Shown: in pieces, positions 44,372 through 52,893 of the stretch
Numbering within the stretch: position 1 is the first letter of the stretch
Layout: every line of letters begins with the position of its first letter
From: Luteolibacter sp. LG18
GTDB lineage: Bacteria; Verrucomicrobiota; Verrucomicrobiia; Verrucomicrobiales; Akkermansiaceae
Direction of reading: 5' to 3'
DNA: 64,000 nt
NCBI RefSeq assembly: GCF_036322585.1
Contig: NZ_AP024600.1
Coordinates: forward strand, 2,790,001 to 2,854,000
Program-made: the position numbers and the translations under genes
Notes under the pieces: model-generated
What the model saw: the letters and a program-made list of their open reading frames with translations, nothing else
Database searches by the model: none
Told to the model about the DNA's origin: nothing

Positions 44372-46987
44372 ATGAATCGCCGCCAGTTCCAGAAACTCCT
44401 CGCCGCCACCGCGGCGGCCGCCTTTGCCCCCACGGCCCATGCCGCCGCCACCGGGACTCCGTTTCCCGCGGCGGACGCGCTGGTGAAGCGCCTCCTCGGG
44501 GCCGCCGCGGCGAAGATCCGCTGCGAGAAGATCGAGGCCGAGGTCGATACCTACACGATCGACCGCGATGGGGGCACGCTGGTGCTGCGCGGCAGCTCGC
44601 CGATCGCCATCGGCGCGGCGCTCAATGACTGGCTCCGCCATGACGCGAAGCGGCAGCTTTCGTGGACCGGCGAGAACCTGATTCTGCCCGCGACCCTGCC
44701 GCTGCCGGAGACGCCCCGTTCCGGAAAGGCCGCGCTGAAACACCGCGTGGCCTACAATTTCTGCACCTTCGGCTACACCATGGCGTGGTGGGATTGGGCC
44801 GAGTGGGAGCGGGAGATCGATTTTCTGGCGCTGATGGGAGTGAACATGCCACTGGCGATGGTCGGGCACGAATGCGTGTGGCGCTCGGTGTTCACGAAGT
44901 TGGGCATGAGCGACCTGGCGATCCGCTCGTTCCTGTGCGGTCCGTGTTTCCTGCCGTGGCAGTTCATGGCGAACATCGAAAGCTGGGGCGGGCCCATGCC
45001 GGTGTCGTGGCTGGAGAGCCACCAGGCGCTTGGCCGCCGGATCCAGGACCGCATGCGCGAGCTCGGCATGACGCCGATCGCGCCGGGCTTCACCGGCTAC
45101 GTGCCGCTTGCGCTCCGCGAGCTGAAACCGGACGCGAAGATCCTCCAGAAGAAACCGTGGTTCGGGTTCCCGCAGGGGACTGCCCAGCTCGATCCCACCG
45201 ATCCGCTTTATGCACGGCTCGCCTCGATGTTCGTGGAGGAACAGCAGCGGTTGTTCGGCGAGGCGCATTGGTACGCCTGCGATGTCTTCCATGAGAGCAA
45301 GCCACCCTCGAACGATCCGGAATATCTCGGCGCGGTGGGCAAGATGCTCATCGACGCGCTGATGAAAGCCGACCCGAAGGCGAAGATCGCAATGCAGACG
45401 TGGACGCTCTACGAGCCGGTGGTGAAGGCGATTCCCGAGGATCGCTTGCTGCTGCTGGACCTCGATGGCCGCCGAAAGGATTACTGGGGCCGGGCCTTCG
45501 TGTCCGGGGTGATCCACAACTTCGGCGGCCGGGTGTATCTTGGCGGCAATCTCAAGAAGTCGCTGGAGTTCGACCGCCATGCCACCCGCGACGATTTGAA
45601 GAACGTGCAGGGCCTCGGGGTGTTCTGCGAGGGCAGCCGCGCGAACTCACCGATCTACATGGCCGCGCTGGAAGGCACCTTCCGCACGCCCGGTGCCGGT
45701 GAAGACGCGAAGGGCTGGCTGCGCGAGTGGGCGGTGTCCCGTTTCGGGGTTGAGGAAGGGCCGGCCATCGAGGCATGGGTCTCCACCTGGGACCACGTCT
45801 ACGCTCCCGGCAGCAGCGCATCCTACCAGTCCGGGGAAAGCCCGCTGTGCGCGCGGCCGACGCTCAATGGCAAGGCCAGCTCGCCTTCCGCCGGTTCGTT
45901 CTCGCGCAGCTACGCGCTGGAAAAACTGTGGGACGCGTGGGCCCTGCTCGCCAGCGATGGCCAGCGGCTCGGCACGGTGGACACCTACCGCTACGACCTC
46001 GTCGACTGGGGGCGCCAGGCGCTCGCCGATCTTTCGGTGACGCTGCGGAAGAACATTCTCACTGCCTACGAGGCCGGTGATCGCGCCGCTTTCGACAAGT
46101 CCAGCAAGCAGTTCCTCGATCTCGGCCGGGACCTCGACCGCCTGCTCGGCACGCGCCTGGAGTTCCGCCTCGGCACTTGGCTGACCACGGCCCGCCGCTG
46201 GGGCAAGGACGCCGCGGAGAAGAAGCTCCACGAGCGCGCCGCGCGCCTGCTGGTGACCCTGTGGGGGCCGAACCGCCAGGCCCAGGTGAACTTCGATTAC
46301 TCGAACCGCCAGTGGCACGGCCTGCTCGGCTCGTTTTACCTGAAGCGCTGGGAAAAGTATCTCGTCTTCCTCCAGTCCGAGATCGGGAAGCCCAAGGAAC
46401 AGCGCCTCGATGACAAGACCTTGCTCAAGGTTTACGGCCGCCCGGGTCCGGACAACCATCCGTTCTTCAAGGAGCTTGCCGAATGGGAATGGCAGTGGGC
46501 TGACCAATGCCTGGGCACCTTCACCGCGGAAACCGAAGGCGATTCGTTCGCCATCAGCCGCGAGCTGATCGCGAAGTACGCGGCGCTGGTTCCGCGTGCC
46601 GCGAAAGGACCGGTCCGGCCGGCCATTCCCGAGGATGCCTTCGCGCTTGGCGATTGGAGCGGTGGCAAGCTGGCGAAGGAGTGGAAGAAGGTCCGCTGGT
46701 CGGTGGAGGGCAAGTTCTCGGACTCCGGCAAGTTCGGCGTGATCTTCCAATCGAATGGCTCCGAGGCCACCCGCGTCCGCAGCGTTACTCTCTATCAGAA
46801 CGGCAAGGTGGTTTCCTCCGATCCGCACGAGGGCCGCACCGGGGCCGGGCAATCTGACAACGTCTGGACGCTGGTGTTCCCGGATGTGACCCAGGCCGAG
46901 GGGCTGGAGATCGAGGCGGAGATCGCCACCGAGGACCCGGTGAAATCGTCCGGCGTGATCTTCGCGAAGCGGACCGCGGCGAAGTGA
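44372..46987 (+). CDS. alpha-N-acetylglucosaminidase, GH89 (NAGLU-like)
   Basis: 871 residues from the ATG at 44372, with an export signal (MNRRQFQKLLAATAAAAFA). The three NAGLU domains are visible: a small N-terminal alpha/beta domain, a TIM barrel and an all-alpha C-terminal domain. Hallmarks include AYNFCTFGYTMAWWDWAEWE, MALMGVNMPLA-like DFLALMGVNMPLAMVGHE, YACDVFHESKPPSNDP, and the catalytic Glu region VQGLGVFCEGSRANSPI. About 110 residues at the end form an extra beta domain (GVIFQSNGSEATRVRSVTLY). It removes terminal alpha-N-acetylglucosamine, for example from heparan-type or mucin glycans. Ends at a strong hairpin shared with the next, convergent gene. Confidence 0.93.
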   Translation: MNRRQFQKLLAATAAAAFAPTAHAAATGTPFPAADALVKRLLGAAAAKIRCEKIEAEVDTYTIDRDGGTLVLRGSSPIAIGAALNDWLRHDAKRQLSWTGENLILPATLPLPETPRSGKAALKHRVAYNFCTFGYTMAWWDWAEWEREIDFLALMGVNMPLAMVGHECVWRSVFTKLGMSDLAIRSFLCGPCFLPWQFMANIESWGGPMPVSWLESHQALGRRIQDRMRELGMTPIAPGFTGYVPLALRELKPDAKILQKKPWFGFPQGTAQLDPTDPLYARLASMFVEEQQRLFGEAHWYACDVFHESKPPSNDPEYLGAVGKMLIDALMKADPKAKIAMQTWTLYEPVVKAIPEDRLLLLDLDGRRKDYWGRAFVSGVIHNFGGRVYLGGNLKKSLEFDRHATRDDLKNVQGLGVFCEGSRANSPIYMAALEGTFRTPGAGEDAKGWLREWAVSRFGVEEGPAIEAWVSTWDHVYAPGSSASYQSGESPLCARPTLNGKASSPSAGSFSRSYALEKLWDAWALLASDGQRLGTVDTYRYDLVDWGRQALADLSVTLRKNILTAYEAGDRAAFDKSSKQFLDLGRDLDRLLGTRLEFRLGTWLTTARRWGKDAAEKKLHERAARLLVTLWGPNRQAQVNFDYSNRQWHGLLGSFYLKRWEKYLVFLQSEIGKPKEQRLDDKTLLKVYGRPGPDNHPFFKELAEWEWQWADQCLGTFTAETEGDSFAISRELIAKYAALVPRAAKGPVRPAIPEDAFALGDWSGGKLAKEWKKVRWSVEGKFSDSGKFGVIFQSNGSEATRVRSVTLYQNGKVVSSDPHEGRTGAGQSDNVWTLVFPDVTQAEGLEIEAEIATEDPVKSSGVIFAKRTAAK

Positions 46988-46998
46988 TGGAAAACAAA

Positions 46999-47027
46999 AC
47001 GGGTGGCATGTCAGACATGCCACCCGT
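46999..47027. terminator. bidirectional hairpin terminator
   Basis: A 13-bp perfect stem ACGGGTGGCATGT / ACATGCCACCCGT with a 3-base loop, between the convergent GH89 and EF-hand genes. Confidence 0.82.
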
Positions 47028-47049
47028 GGGAAAGAGTTTGTCGCGGAAC

Positions 47050-47679
47050 TCAGGCGCCGGTCTTGACGCCGTTGTATTCGTCCTCGGTGAGGAAGCCGTC
47101 GTCATCCAGGTCCTTCTTCTCGAAGCCGCGGAGGACGTTGGTGAATTTCACCTTCGGCGAGACGAGGTAGCCGAACTCCTCGGGGCTCAGGACACCGTCG
47201 CCATCGAAGTCCGCCAGTTCGAAGCGGGACAGCGTGTGGTCCTTGGTCTTCTTGCCGAGTGCCTGATAGGCGTTCCATTCGTCGAGCGAGATCAGGCCGT
47301 CCGGAATCGGGTCGCCCTTGAGCGGTTCGCCGGTGTTCGGATCGGTGGCGATGACGGGCTCGCCGGTGTTGGGATCGAGCACCGGCTCACCGGTATTCGG
47401 GTCGGTCTGATAGACCGGCTCGAAGGCCCCGGCGGTATCGATCGGGAGGAAACGGGCGCGGACTTCCACCAGCGGGGTGCCCGGGCCTTGGGTCGAGGCG
47501 AACTCGAAGATGTCGAGGAAGCCGTCGTCATTGGCATCCGCCTTTTCGAAGGCGGCCTGCTGCTTTTGCTCCTTCGTGGGCTTGGGTGGCTTGGGACCTT
47601 TCGGAGCCGCCTGCGCGATCCCGGAGAACGCGCTCACCCCCAGGGCGACGCTCACCGTCAACAGTTTGTGAAGTTTCAT
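47050..47679 (-). CDS. secreted EF-hand protein with DPNTGEP repeats
   Basis: A 209-residue protein from the ATG at 47679 with a signal peptide (MKLHKLLTVSVALGVSAFSG). There are three EF-hand-like loops: KADANDDGFLDIFEF, ADFDGDGVLSPEEF and KDLDDDGFLTEDEY. Between the first and the others lies a run of three DPNTGEP units (YQTDPNTGEPVLDPNTGEPV, then ATDPNTGEPL). It should bind calcium outside the cell. Gene stands alone; function unknown. Confidence 0.85.
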   Translation of the reverse strand: MKLHKLLTVSVALGVSAFSGIAQAAPKGPKPPKPTKEQKQQAAFEKADANDDGFLDIFEFASTQGPGTPLVEVRARFLPIDTAGAFEPVYQTDPNTGEPVLDPNTGEPVIATDPNTGEPLKGDPIPDGLISLDEWNAYQALGKKTKDHTLSRFELADFDGDGVLSPEEFGYLVSPKVKFTNVLRGFEKKDLDDDGFLTEDEYNGVKTGA

Positions 47680-47804
47680 GGCTTTTCTCAAATGCGTAAC
47701 GGGAGGAGCACGCAAGGGGTAAGGCCTGACAATCCGGCTGTCCAAAGAAAACGTGAACTGTTAGGGTGGCTTCCGATGTGCCTTTTGCACGCCGTGCCGC
47801 TGGG

Positions 47805-48743
47805 TCAACCGAGGGCCACGTAGACCTTCCGTTCGCCGGTGTAGCTGCGGCGGCCGTGGGACACGAGGAAGTTGTCGCAGATCAGGACATCGCCTTTCTG
47901 CCAGGGGAACTCGGTCATCTCCTCGCGGACGATGGCGCGGACCAGTTCGAGTTCGGCTTCGTCGATCGGGGTGCCATCGCCGAAGGTGACGTTCATCGGG
48001 AAATCCTCGACCGCCAGCACCCGTTCGAGCTTCGAACGGACCTCGCCGCGGAGGCCCGAGGGATGCCAATGGTCGGCTTGGTTGACCCACAGACGTTCGC
48101 CGGTTTCGGGGTGAGGGAGGAGGGCCTCGCAGCGGAGGGCGGTGCGCAGGCCGCCTTCGGGTTTCCATGTCCACTCGTAGCCGCTGTCTCGGAGCTGGGT
48201 CTCTACCTCCTCGCGTCTTTCGCTCTGAAACTGGGCCTGCCAGCTCTTCCCGAAGCCGAAGCCATCGGGCAGGTTGTTGAGGTAGAGCAGGCCTTTTTCG
48301 AGGAAGCGGGCCTTGAGTTCTTCTGGCAAACGGGCGGTCACCCGGCGGGCATCCGCCAGCGGGGTCTGGCCGCCGGTTTCAGACGGTTGGCCACAGAGGA
48401 AGCCGACGATGGCGGGCATCGCGGGCGTGTAGGCGCTCTCGTGGTGCTGGGAAATCTCGTAGTGCGCGGCCATGTCCGTGGAGGTGTAGACCATGCCCTC
48501 GACCTTGCTGCGCTGGGAGGCTCCGCCCTGGTAGGTTCGCAGGGTGGTGAAGGCCGCGACGAAATCCTGGAAATCCTGCAGCGCCTCGAAGCCGAATCCG
48601 CGGAACAGCAGCGCGCCATGGCGGAGCCGGAGCTCGCGGACCGCGTCTTGGTTCGCGATCACCCAAGCGGTGAGGGCCGCTGGATTGCCGCCGGTCTCCG
48701 CGTCCGGCGTGATCTGGAGCGGCAGTGCGTGGAGGCGTTCCAT
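47805..48743 (-). CDS. TauD/SyrP-type Fe(II)/2-oxoglutarate dioxygenase
   Basis: 312 residues from the ATG at 48743. The iron ligands are His and Glu in ISQHHESAYTP and the distal His in CDNFLVSHGRRSYTGERKV, where the Arg binds 2-oxoglutarate. HHE rather than the TauD HxD, with the FRGFGF-type start (GALLFRGFGFEAL), is the SyrP-like pattern of enzymes that hydroxylate carrier-bound amino acids. The Fe and 2OG residues are all present. It is the last gene of the Dlt-like operon, 13 bp after the carrier protein, so its substrate may be the acyl group held on that carrier. That is inference. Confidence 0.87.
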   Translation of the reverse strand: MERLHALPLQITPDAETGGNPAALTAWVIANQDAVRELRLRHGALLFRGFGFEALQDFQDFVAAFTTLRTYQGGASQRSKVEGMVYTSTDMAAHYEISQHHESAYTPAMPAIVGFLCGQPSETGGQTPLADARRVTARLPEELKARFLEKGLLYLNNLPDGFGFGKSWQAQFQSERREEVETQLRDSGYEWTWKPEGGLRTALRCEALLPHPETGERLWVNQADHWHPSGLRGEVRSKLERVLAVEDFPMNVTFGDGTPIDEAELELVRAIVREEMTEFPWQKGDVLICDNFLVSHGRRSYTGERKVYVALG

Positions 48744-48756
48744 GGCTGTGGGGCTG

Positions 48757-49008
48757 TTAGAGGGACGGGCCGCCGAGGAACCCGGCGATGCGCTGGGGCG
48801 TGTCGAGGTTCTCGAGGTTGATGTCACCGGGCTTGATGCGGCGTCCGGAGACCTTTTCGAGCACGGCGATGAGTTCCACGAGGTGGAAGGAGTCGAGGAG
48901 TCCGCTGGAGAACATGGCGGTGTCGTCGCCGAGTTCCGCGGGTGGGAGATCGAACTTGTCCGCGATGAGGTCCCGGATGCTTTCCGGACTGGGGTGAGAG
49001 GTGGACAT
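48757..49008 (-). CDS. acyl/peptidyl carrier protein, DltC-like
   Basis: An 83-residue carrier protein. The phosphopantetheine serine is in FSSGLLDSFHLVELIAVLEK, with DSF in the place of the usual DSL. A typical four-helix pattern follows (RIKPGDINLENLDTPQRIAG). It lies between the adenylating ligase (50 bp upstream) and the dioxygenase, so it should carry the group activated by the ligase. In the Dlt system DltC does this with D-alanine. Confidence 0.92.
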   Translation of the reverse strand: MSTSHPSPESIRDLIADKFDLPPAELGDDTAMFSSGLLDSFHLVELIAVLEKVSGRRIKPGDINLENLDTPQRIAGFLGGPSL

Positions 49009-49058
49009 GTCGGAAGTTAGGTGAAGGCGGGAAGAGTGGAACAAGGCAAAAAGTCAGG

Positions 49059-50519
49059 TCAGCCGTGCGCGAGCCAATCGAGGATACGTGCGCGATCGAG
49101 CTTCCCATTCGGGTTCAATGGCATCTTTTCCGGCCATACGCGGAGGACATGCGGTTGCTGGTGGCTGGCCAATGCGCGGCGCAGCGATGAGCGGGCGGCA
49201 TCGAGTAGTCCGTCGTCGCCGGACTCGGTTTCGATGGCCGCGACAATCTGCTGTCCGAGTCCCTCGTCCGGCACGCCGCCGACCACCGCGTGGACGACGC
49301 CGGGCACTGCGAGCAGGGCTTCCTCGATGACGCTGGCGCTGGTGCGGTAGCCGCCGGTCTTGATCAGATCGTCGGTGCGCCCTTCGAACCACAGGTAGCC
49401 CTCTGCATCGCGCCGGACGAGGTCGCCGCTGTAGTGGACGGGGCCATTTCCGAGAAAGGCTTCATGGCCCGGACGGATGGCGAAGACCTCACGGGTGAGT
49501 TCCGGTTGCTGCCAGTAGCCGTGGGTGACGCAGTCGCCGAGGTGAACGAGTTCGCCGGGTTCGTCGGTTTCCGCGGAGGTGCCATCGGGCTGGAGGATTT
49601 CGATGCGGACGCCGGGACAGGGTTTGCCGAGGGAGCCCTTGAGCCGGTCGAAGTCGGAAGCGGGGAGGACGGTGGTTCGGAAGGCTTCGGTGAGGCCGTA
49701 GGTCATCCACACTTCCGCATGGGGAAACACGGCGTGGAAACGGTCGAGCACCCGCCGCGGCAGCGCGCCGCCGGAGGTGGTGATGTAGCGTAGTCCGGGG
49801 AGGGTTTCCTGGCGGGAGTCGAGGTAATCGACGAGCGCGACCCAGGTGGGCGGCAGGGCGGCCAAGCCGGTGACCTCGGCGGCGCGGAGGGTTTTCACCA
49901 GTTCCGAGGCCATGGCCACGACGGGCGGCAGCACGATCCCGGCTCCCGCTTGGAGGGCCATCCGCCACTGAAGGAGGCCCCAGGGGGAGCTGAGCGGCAT
50001 CAGCGACAGCAGGCGATCATACGGTGTGTGGCGTAGATAGGCTTCGATGCGCTGGACGGCCCCATCCAGATTGGCGTGGGACACCATCACGCCTTTCGGT
50101 CGACCGGTGGAACCGGAGGTGTAGCACAGGGCGGCGAGGTCGGGGTGGGAATGATCCGGTTCCCCGGCAGGTGGGGAGGAAAGAAGTTCAGGCCACTCGA
50201 TCCACGGGCCATCGCCGAGACGGGATCGATCCCGTGGGCCGCAGATCGAGAGGGTTGGGGAGGCGTCGGCGAGCATTTCCCTCACCTGGGGTGCGGCCAA
50301 CCGGCGGGGCACGCTGACCCAGACGGCCCCAAGGTCCCAGATGGCCTGGCAGAGGGCGGCCTCCTCCCAGCCACGCGGCAGCCAAGCGAGCACGCGGTCG
50401 CCGGGAGCCACACCCTTTTCAAGTAACGTCGCGCGGAGGCTGGAGACCTGAGCGGCCCATTCCGCGGCATCGAACCGGCGGGTGCCGGTCGGGTCGATCA
50501 CGTGGAAGGTGGCGTTCAT
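49059..50519 (-). CDS. AMP-binding amino acid/acyl ligase, DltA-like
   Basis: 486 residues from an ATG at 50519 that overlaps the MBOAT stop (ATGA). Adenylation motifs: CYTSGSTGRPKGVMVSH (A3), MTYGLTEAFRTTV (A5), YSGDLVRRDAEGYLWFEG (A7), TDDLIKTGGYRTS (A8) and the catalytic Lys in LNPNGKLDR (A10). It activates a carboxylic acid as an adenylate and loads the carrier protein. Position in the operon corresponds to DltA; the residue it selects cannot be fixed by eye. Codons upstream of 50519 in the same frame belong to the MBOAT gene. Confidence 0.9.
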   Translation of the reverse strand: MNATFHVIDPTGTRRFDAAEWAAQVSSLRATLLEKGVAPGDRVLAWLPRGWEEAALCQAIWDLGAVWVSVPRRLAAPQVREMLADASPTLSICGPRDRSRLGDGPWIEWPELLSSPPAGEPDHSHPDLAALCYTSGSTGRPKGVMVSHANLDGAVQRIEAYLRHTPYDRLLSLMPLSSPWGLLQWRMALQAGAGIVLPPVVAMASELVKTLRAAEVTGLAALPPTWVALVDYLDSRQETLPGLRYITTSGGALPRRVLDRFHAVFPHAEVWMTYGLTEAFRTTVLPASDFDRLKGSLGKPCPGVRIEILQPDGTSAETDEPGELVHLGDCVTHGYWQQPELTREVFAIRPGHEAFLGNGPVHYSGDLVRRDAEGYLWFEGRTDDLIKTGGYRTSASVIEEALLAVPGVVHAVVGGVPDEGLGQQIVAAIETESGDDGLLDAARSSLRRALASHQQPHVLRVWPEKMPLNPNGKLDRARILDWLAHG

Positions 50520-51661
50520 GGCGGCCATCCGAACATGCGGAGGAGCAGGCCCAGCGAATCGCGCACCGGGACGGTTTCGCCATGCAGCATGAACACGTAG
50601 CTGGCGACGACGAAAGTCTGCGTGAAGGCGATGCTGGCGAGTTTCCAGCCGCGGCCGGTGCGCCAGGTGCCCGGCTTGGGTCGGCCGAGGCGTTTTTGCC
50701 AGGTGATGAACACCAGCAGGCCGGCCACCTGCCAGCAGGCCCAGGCGACGCGGTTCCAGCCGAGGCCATGCCAGAGACCCATGACGATGAAGCTCGCGAG
50801 CATCGGGATCCACACGCTGCGCATCAGGCCCATCACCGGCAGGTAGACGCAACTGGAGCACCACTGGGCGATCGAGATGTGCCAGCGCCGCCAGAAGTCG
50901 GCGGGGGTCGAGGCGATGACGGGCCAGTTGAAGTTCTCCATCGGCCGCCGTCCCCACAGCAGGGCAGCACCCACGGCGATGTCCGAGTAGCCGCTGAACT
51001 CGGCGTAGATCTTCAGGTAGGAATAGGCGCAGGATTGCCACACCGCGGCGGCACCGGGATGGGCCCCCATGGCCTCGGGAACGGTCCAGCCGGTATGATT
51101 GGCGATGGCGGGGAGAATGAGGTCCGCCACGTAGATCTTTTTCAGCAGGCCGATGACGATCCGCCAGATCCCGGTGGCAATGCGGGTGCCGGAGGCGCCT
51201 TCAGCCGGTGTTTCCCAATGCCCCCAGCGCTCCAGCGGTCCGGCCACGAAGAGGGCGGGGGTGAACAGGAAGTGGAGGAACTCCATCAGCTCCGGCGAGC
51301 GTTGCCAGGCTTTGCGGCGGGCATCGACCACCACCTGGATCAGGCGGAACACCAGGTAGCTGATCCCCAGCGGAGAGGCCCAGGAGCCATTGCCGTATTG
51401 CTCGGCGATCTTGCTGGCGAGGAGGCCCGCGGCGAGCGCGGTGATGGTGAGGGCAGCGGTGAGATAGCCACCTCCACGCCGCACCAGCGTCCACACCGCG
51501 AGGGTGGCGGCCAGATAGATTCCGGCGGCGACCGGATCGTGATTCACCACCAGCGCGAACGCCAACAGGGCCAGGCCCGTTTCGCGCCAGCGCGCCGGGA
51601 CGAACGACGCCCACAGGGTGCCGAGTCCGAGGACGAGCCAGTATGGGAAGCCGCCGAGCAC
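50516..51661 (-). CDS. MBOAT O-acyltransferase, DltB/AlgI-like
   Basis: 381 residues, starting at a GTG at 51661, one base after the microprotein stop. A multi-helix membrane protein with GLYYLAFRLIQ-like GISYLVFRLIQVVVDARR, PLERWGHWETP, KIYAEFSGYSDIAVG, TPADFWRRWHISIAQW and the active-site His in FIVMGLWHGLGWN. These match DltB and alginate O-acetylase AlgI. In DltB the channel moves the carrier-bound acyl group across the membrane. Within this operon it should do the same. Confidence 0.92.
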   Translation of the reverse strand: MLGGFPYWLVLGLGTLWASFVPARWRETGLALLAFALVVNHDPVAAGIYLAATLAVWTLVRRGGGYLTAALTITALAAGLLASKIAEQYGNGSWASPLGISYLVFRLIQVVVDARRKAWQRSPELMEFLHFLFTPALFVAGPLERWGHWETPAEGASGTRIATGIWRIVIGLLKKIYVADLILPAIANHTGWTVPEAMGAHPGAAAVWQSCAYSYLKIYAEFSGYSDIAVGAALLWGRRPMENFNWPVIASTPADFWRRWHISIAQWCSSCVYLPVMGLMRSVWIPMLASFIVMGLWHGLGWNRVAWACWQVAGLLVFITWQKRLGRPKPGTWRTGRGWKLASIAFTQTFVVASYVFMLHGETVPVRDSLGLLLRMFGWPP

Positions 51662-51662
51662 G

Positions 51663-51809
51663 TTAGAATCCCCCGTAGCGGAACGTCAGCTCGGTGCTGT
51701 TGCGGAGCAGTTGGATCAGCACGGCGGCGGCGGCCAGCGCGAGCACGACCGCTTGCACGAGCCGGCCGAGGTGGAAGGCTTTCGAATGCCCGGATGAGGG
51801 TGGCGTCAT
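51663..51809 (-). CDS. DltX-like membrane microprotein
   Basis: A 48-residue protein read from the ATG at 51809 to TAA at 51663. It has a polar N-terminus (MTPPSSGHSKAFHLGRLVQA), one membrane helix (VVLALAAAAVLIQLL) and a polar end that finishes FRYGGF. Gram-positive DltX is also about 50 residues, has one helix and ends in an F-x-Y-x-x-F pattern whose tyrosine receives the D-alanyl group from DltC. Here the gene lies 13 bp after the DltD-like gene and 1 bp before the MBOAT, exactly where such a partner is expected. The similarity is in architecture and tail motif; overall sequence similarity is low, as it is among known microproteins of this kind. Confidence 0.72.
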   Translation of the reverse strand: MTPPSSGHSKAFHLGRLVQAVVLALAAAAVLIQLLRNSTELTFRYGGF

Positions 51810-51822
51810 GGCGGGGTGAGAT

Positions 51823-52893
51823 CTAACGGGAAAGGAGTTGGCGGGTGACGGTTTCGAGGAATTCGCGTCTCAACCGGTCCGCGCCGATGTGGCGGGAATC
51901 GGCGAAATCCGCCGGGGTGGCCTGGAATTCCATCGGCGATTGAATCCACGGGACCGCGTGAAGTTGCGACCATTCCCGCATGGCCCGCTGGTAGGTGGCT
52001 TCGTCCTCCTGCCATGCGGGGGTGTGCATGTCGGCCATGAACGGGTCGACCCACGGGGTTTCCACCAGGGCCACCCGCGCCGGGCCGGAGGCGCGGAGCC
52101 GGGTCACCATGCGTTCCAGCCATTTCAAGTGATGATCGAGGCAGGCCGCATCGAGGCGGTTGACGCCGGCGTGGACCGTGCCGGTATCGATGGAGGAGGT
52201 GGCGAAGAACGGGTTGTAGGCGTTGGGTCCTTGGATGGATGGGGCCAGGCCCAGTTTGGCTTGGAGGTAGAAAGCCCGGTGGTCCCAGAGATCCCAGCCG
52301 GTGCGGGGTTCCTGGGGATTGCCGAACCAGACGGCATCCTCGCGCAGGACGCCCGATTCGAATCCCAGCACCCGCGATTCCTTGCCGTGGAATTCCCGGT
52401 CGGCGGTGCTGGGTTCGCGACCCAGGGATTGGCGGTTCACCCCGAGCACGAACCAGCCGTCGAATCCCGCTCCGAAACGCTCGACCAAGGCGGCGGTCAT
52501 GGCCGGGCTCTGCTTGTTGCCGCACAGGGAAAGGGTCCGCACGGGTCTGCCTACGGCCGCGGAGGCGATGGCTCCGGCGTCATCCGGGTGCGGCAGCCAA
52601 CAGCGGAGGGCGGAGGGGCCGACGAAGACGAGAGCTGGCGTGTCGGGCGTGGTTTCGAGGCGGGCCCCGCGGACGGCCAGAATGGACGAGCGGGTGTAGT
52701 CGTCGCTGAAACCCTGCCACTGGATCTCACCCGCCTCGACCTGATGGCGGAAATGCCGCGCCTGAATGGTGAGTGCCACAAGCAGCAGCAGCAGGAGAAC
52801 CGCGGCCATCTTCAGGACGCCGGCGGAAGGAGTCGTCAGGCCGCGCCAGAAATCGCGGATGACGGGGTGCTCCGGGGCGCGGAAAAACTTCAT
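51823..52893 (-). CDS. DltD-like membrane-anchored SGNH acyltransferase/esterase
   Basis: 356 residues from the ATG at 52893. A single membrane helix (VLKMAAVLLLLLLVALTI) is followed by an extracytoplasmic SGNH-like domain: nucleophile block LVFVGPSALRCWLP, and the Asp-His pair near the end in FADSRHIGADRLR. DltD proteins have the same plan of one helix and an SGNH fold with D-x-x-H. It is the first gene of the operon. In the Dlt pathway DltD moves the acyl group from DltX onto the polymer; here the polymer is unknown. Confidence 0.8.
   Translation of the reverse strand: MKFFRAPEHPVIRDFWRGLTTPSAGVLKMAAVLLLLLLVALTIQARHFRHQVEAGEIQWQGFSDDYTRSSILAVRGARLETTPDTPALVFVGPSALRCWLPHPDDAGAIASAAVGRPVRTLSLCGNKQSPAMTAALVERFGAGFDGWFVLGVNRQSLGREPSTADREFHGKESRVLGFESGVLREDAVWFGNPQEPRTGWDLWDHRAFYLQAKLGLAPSIQGPNAYNPFFATSSIDTGTVHAGVNRLDAACLDHHLKWLERMVTRLRASGPARVALVETPWVDPFMADMHTPAWQEDEATYQRAMREWSQLHAVPWIQSPMEFQATPADFADSRHIGADRLRREFLETVTRQLLSR

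Noticed and set aside
47330..47415. Short direct repeats as a CRISPR array
   Set aside because: They are in-frame DPNTGEP codons of the EF-hand protein, with no spacer pattern.
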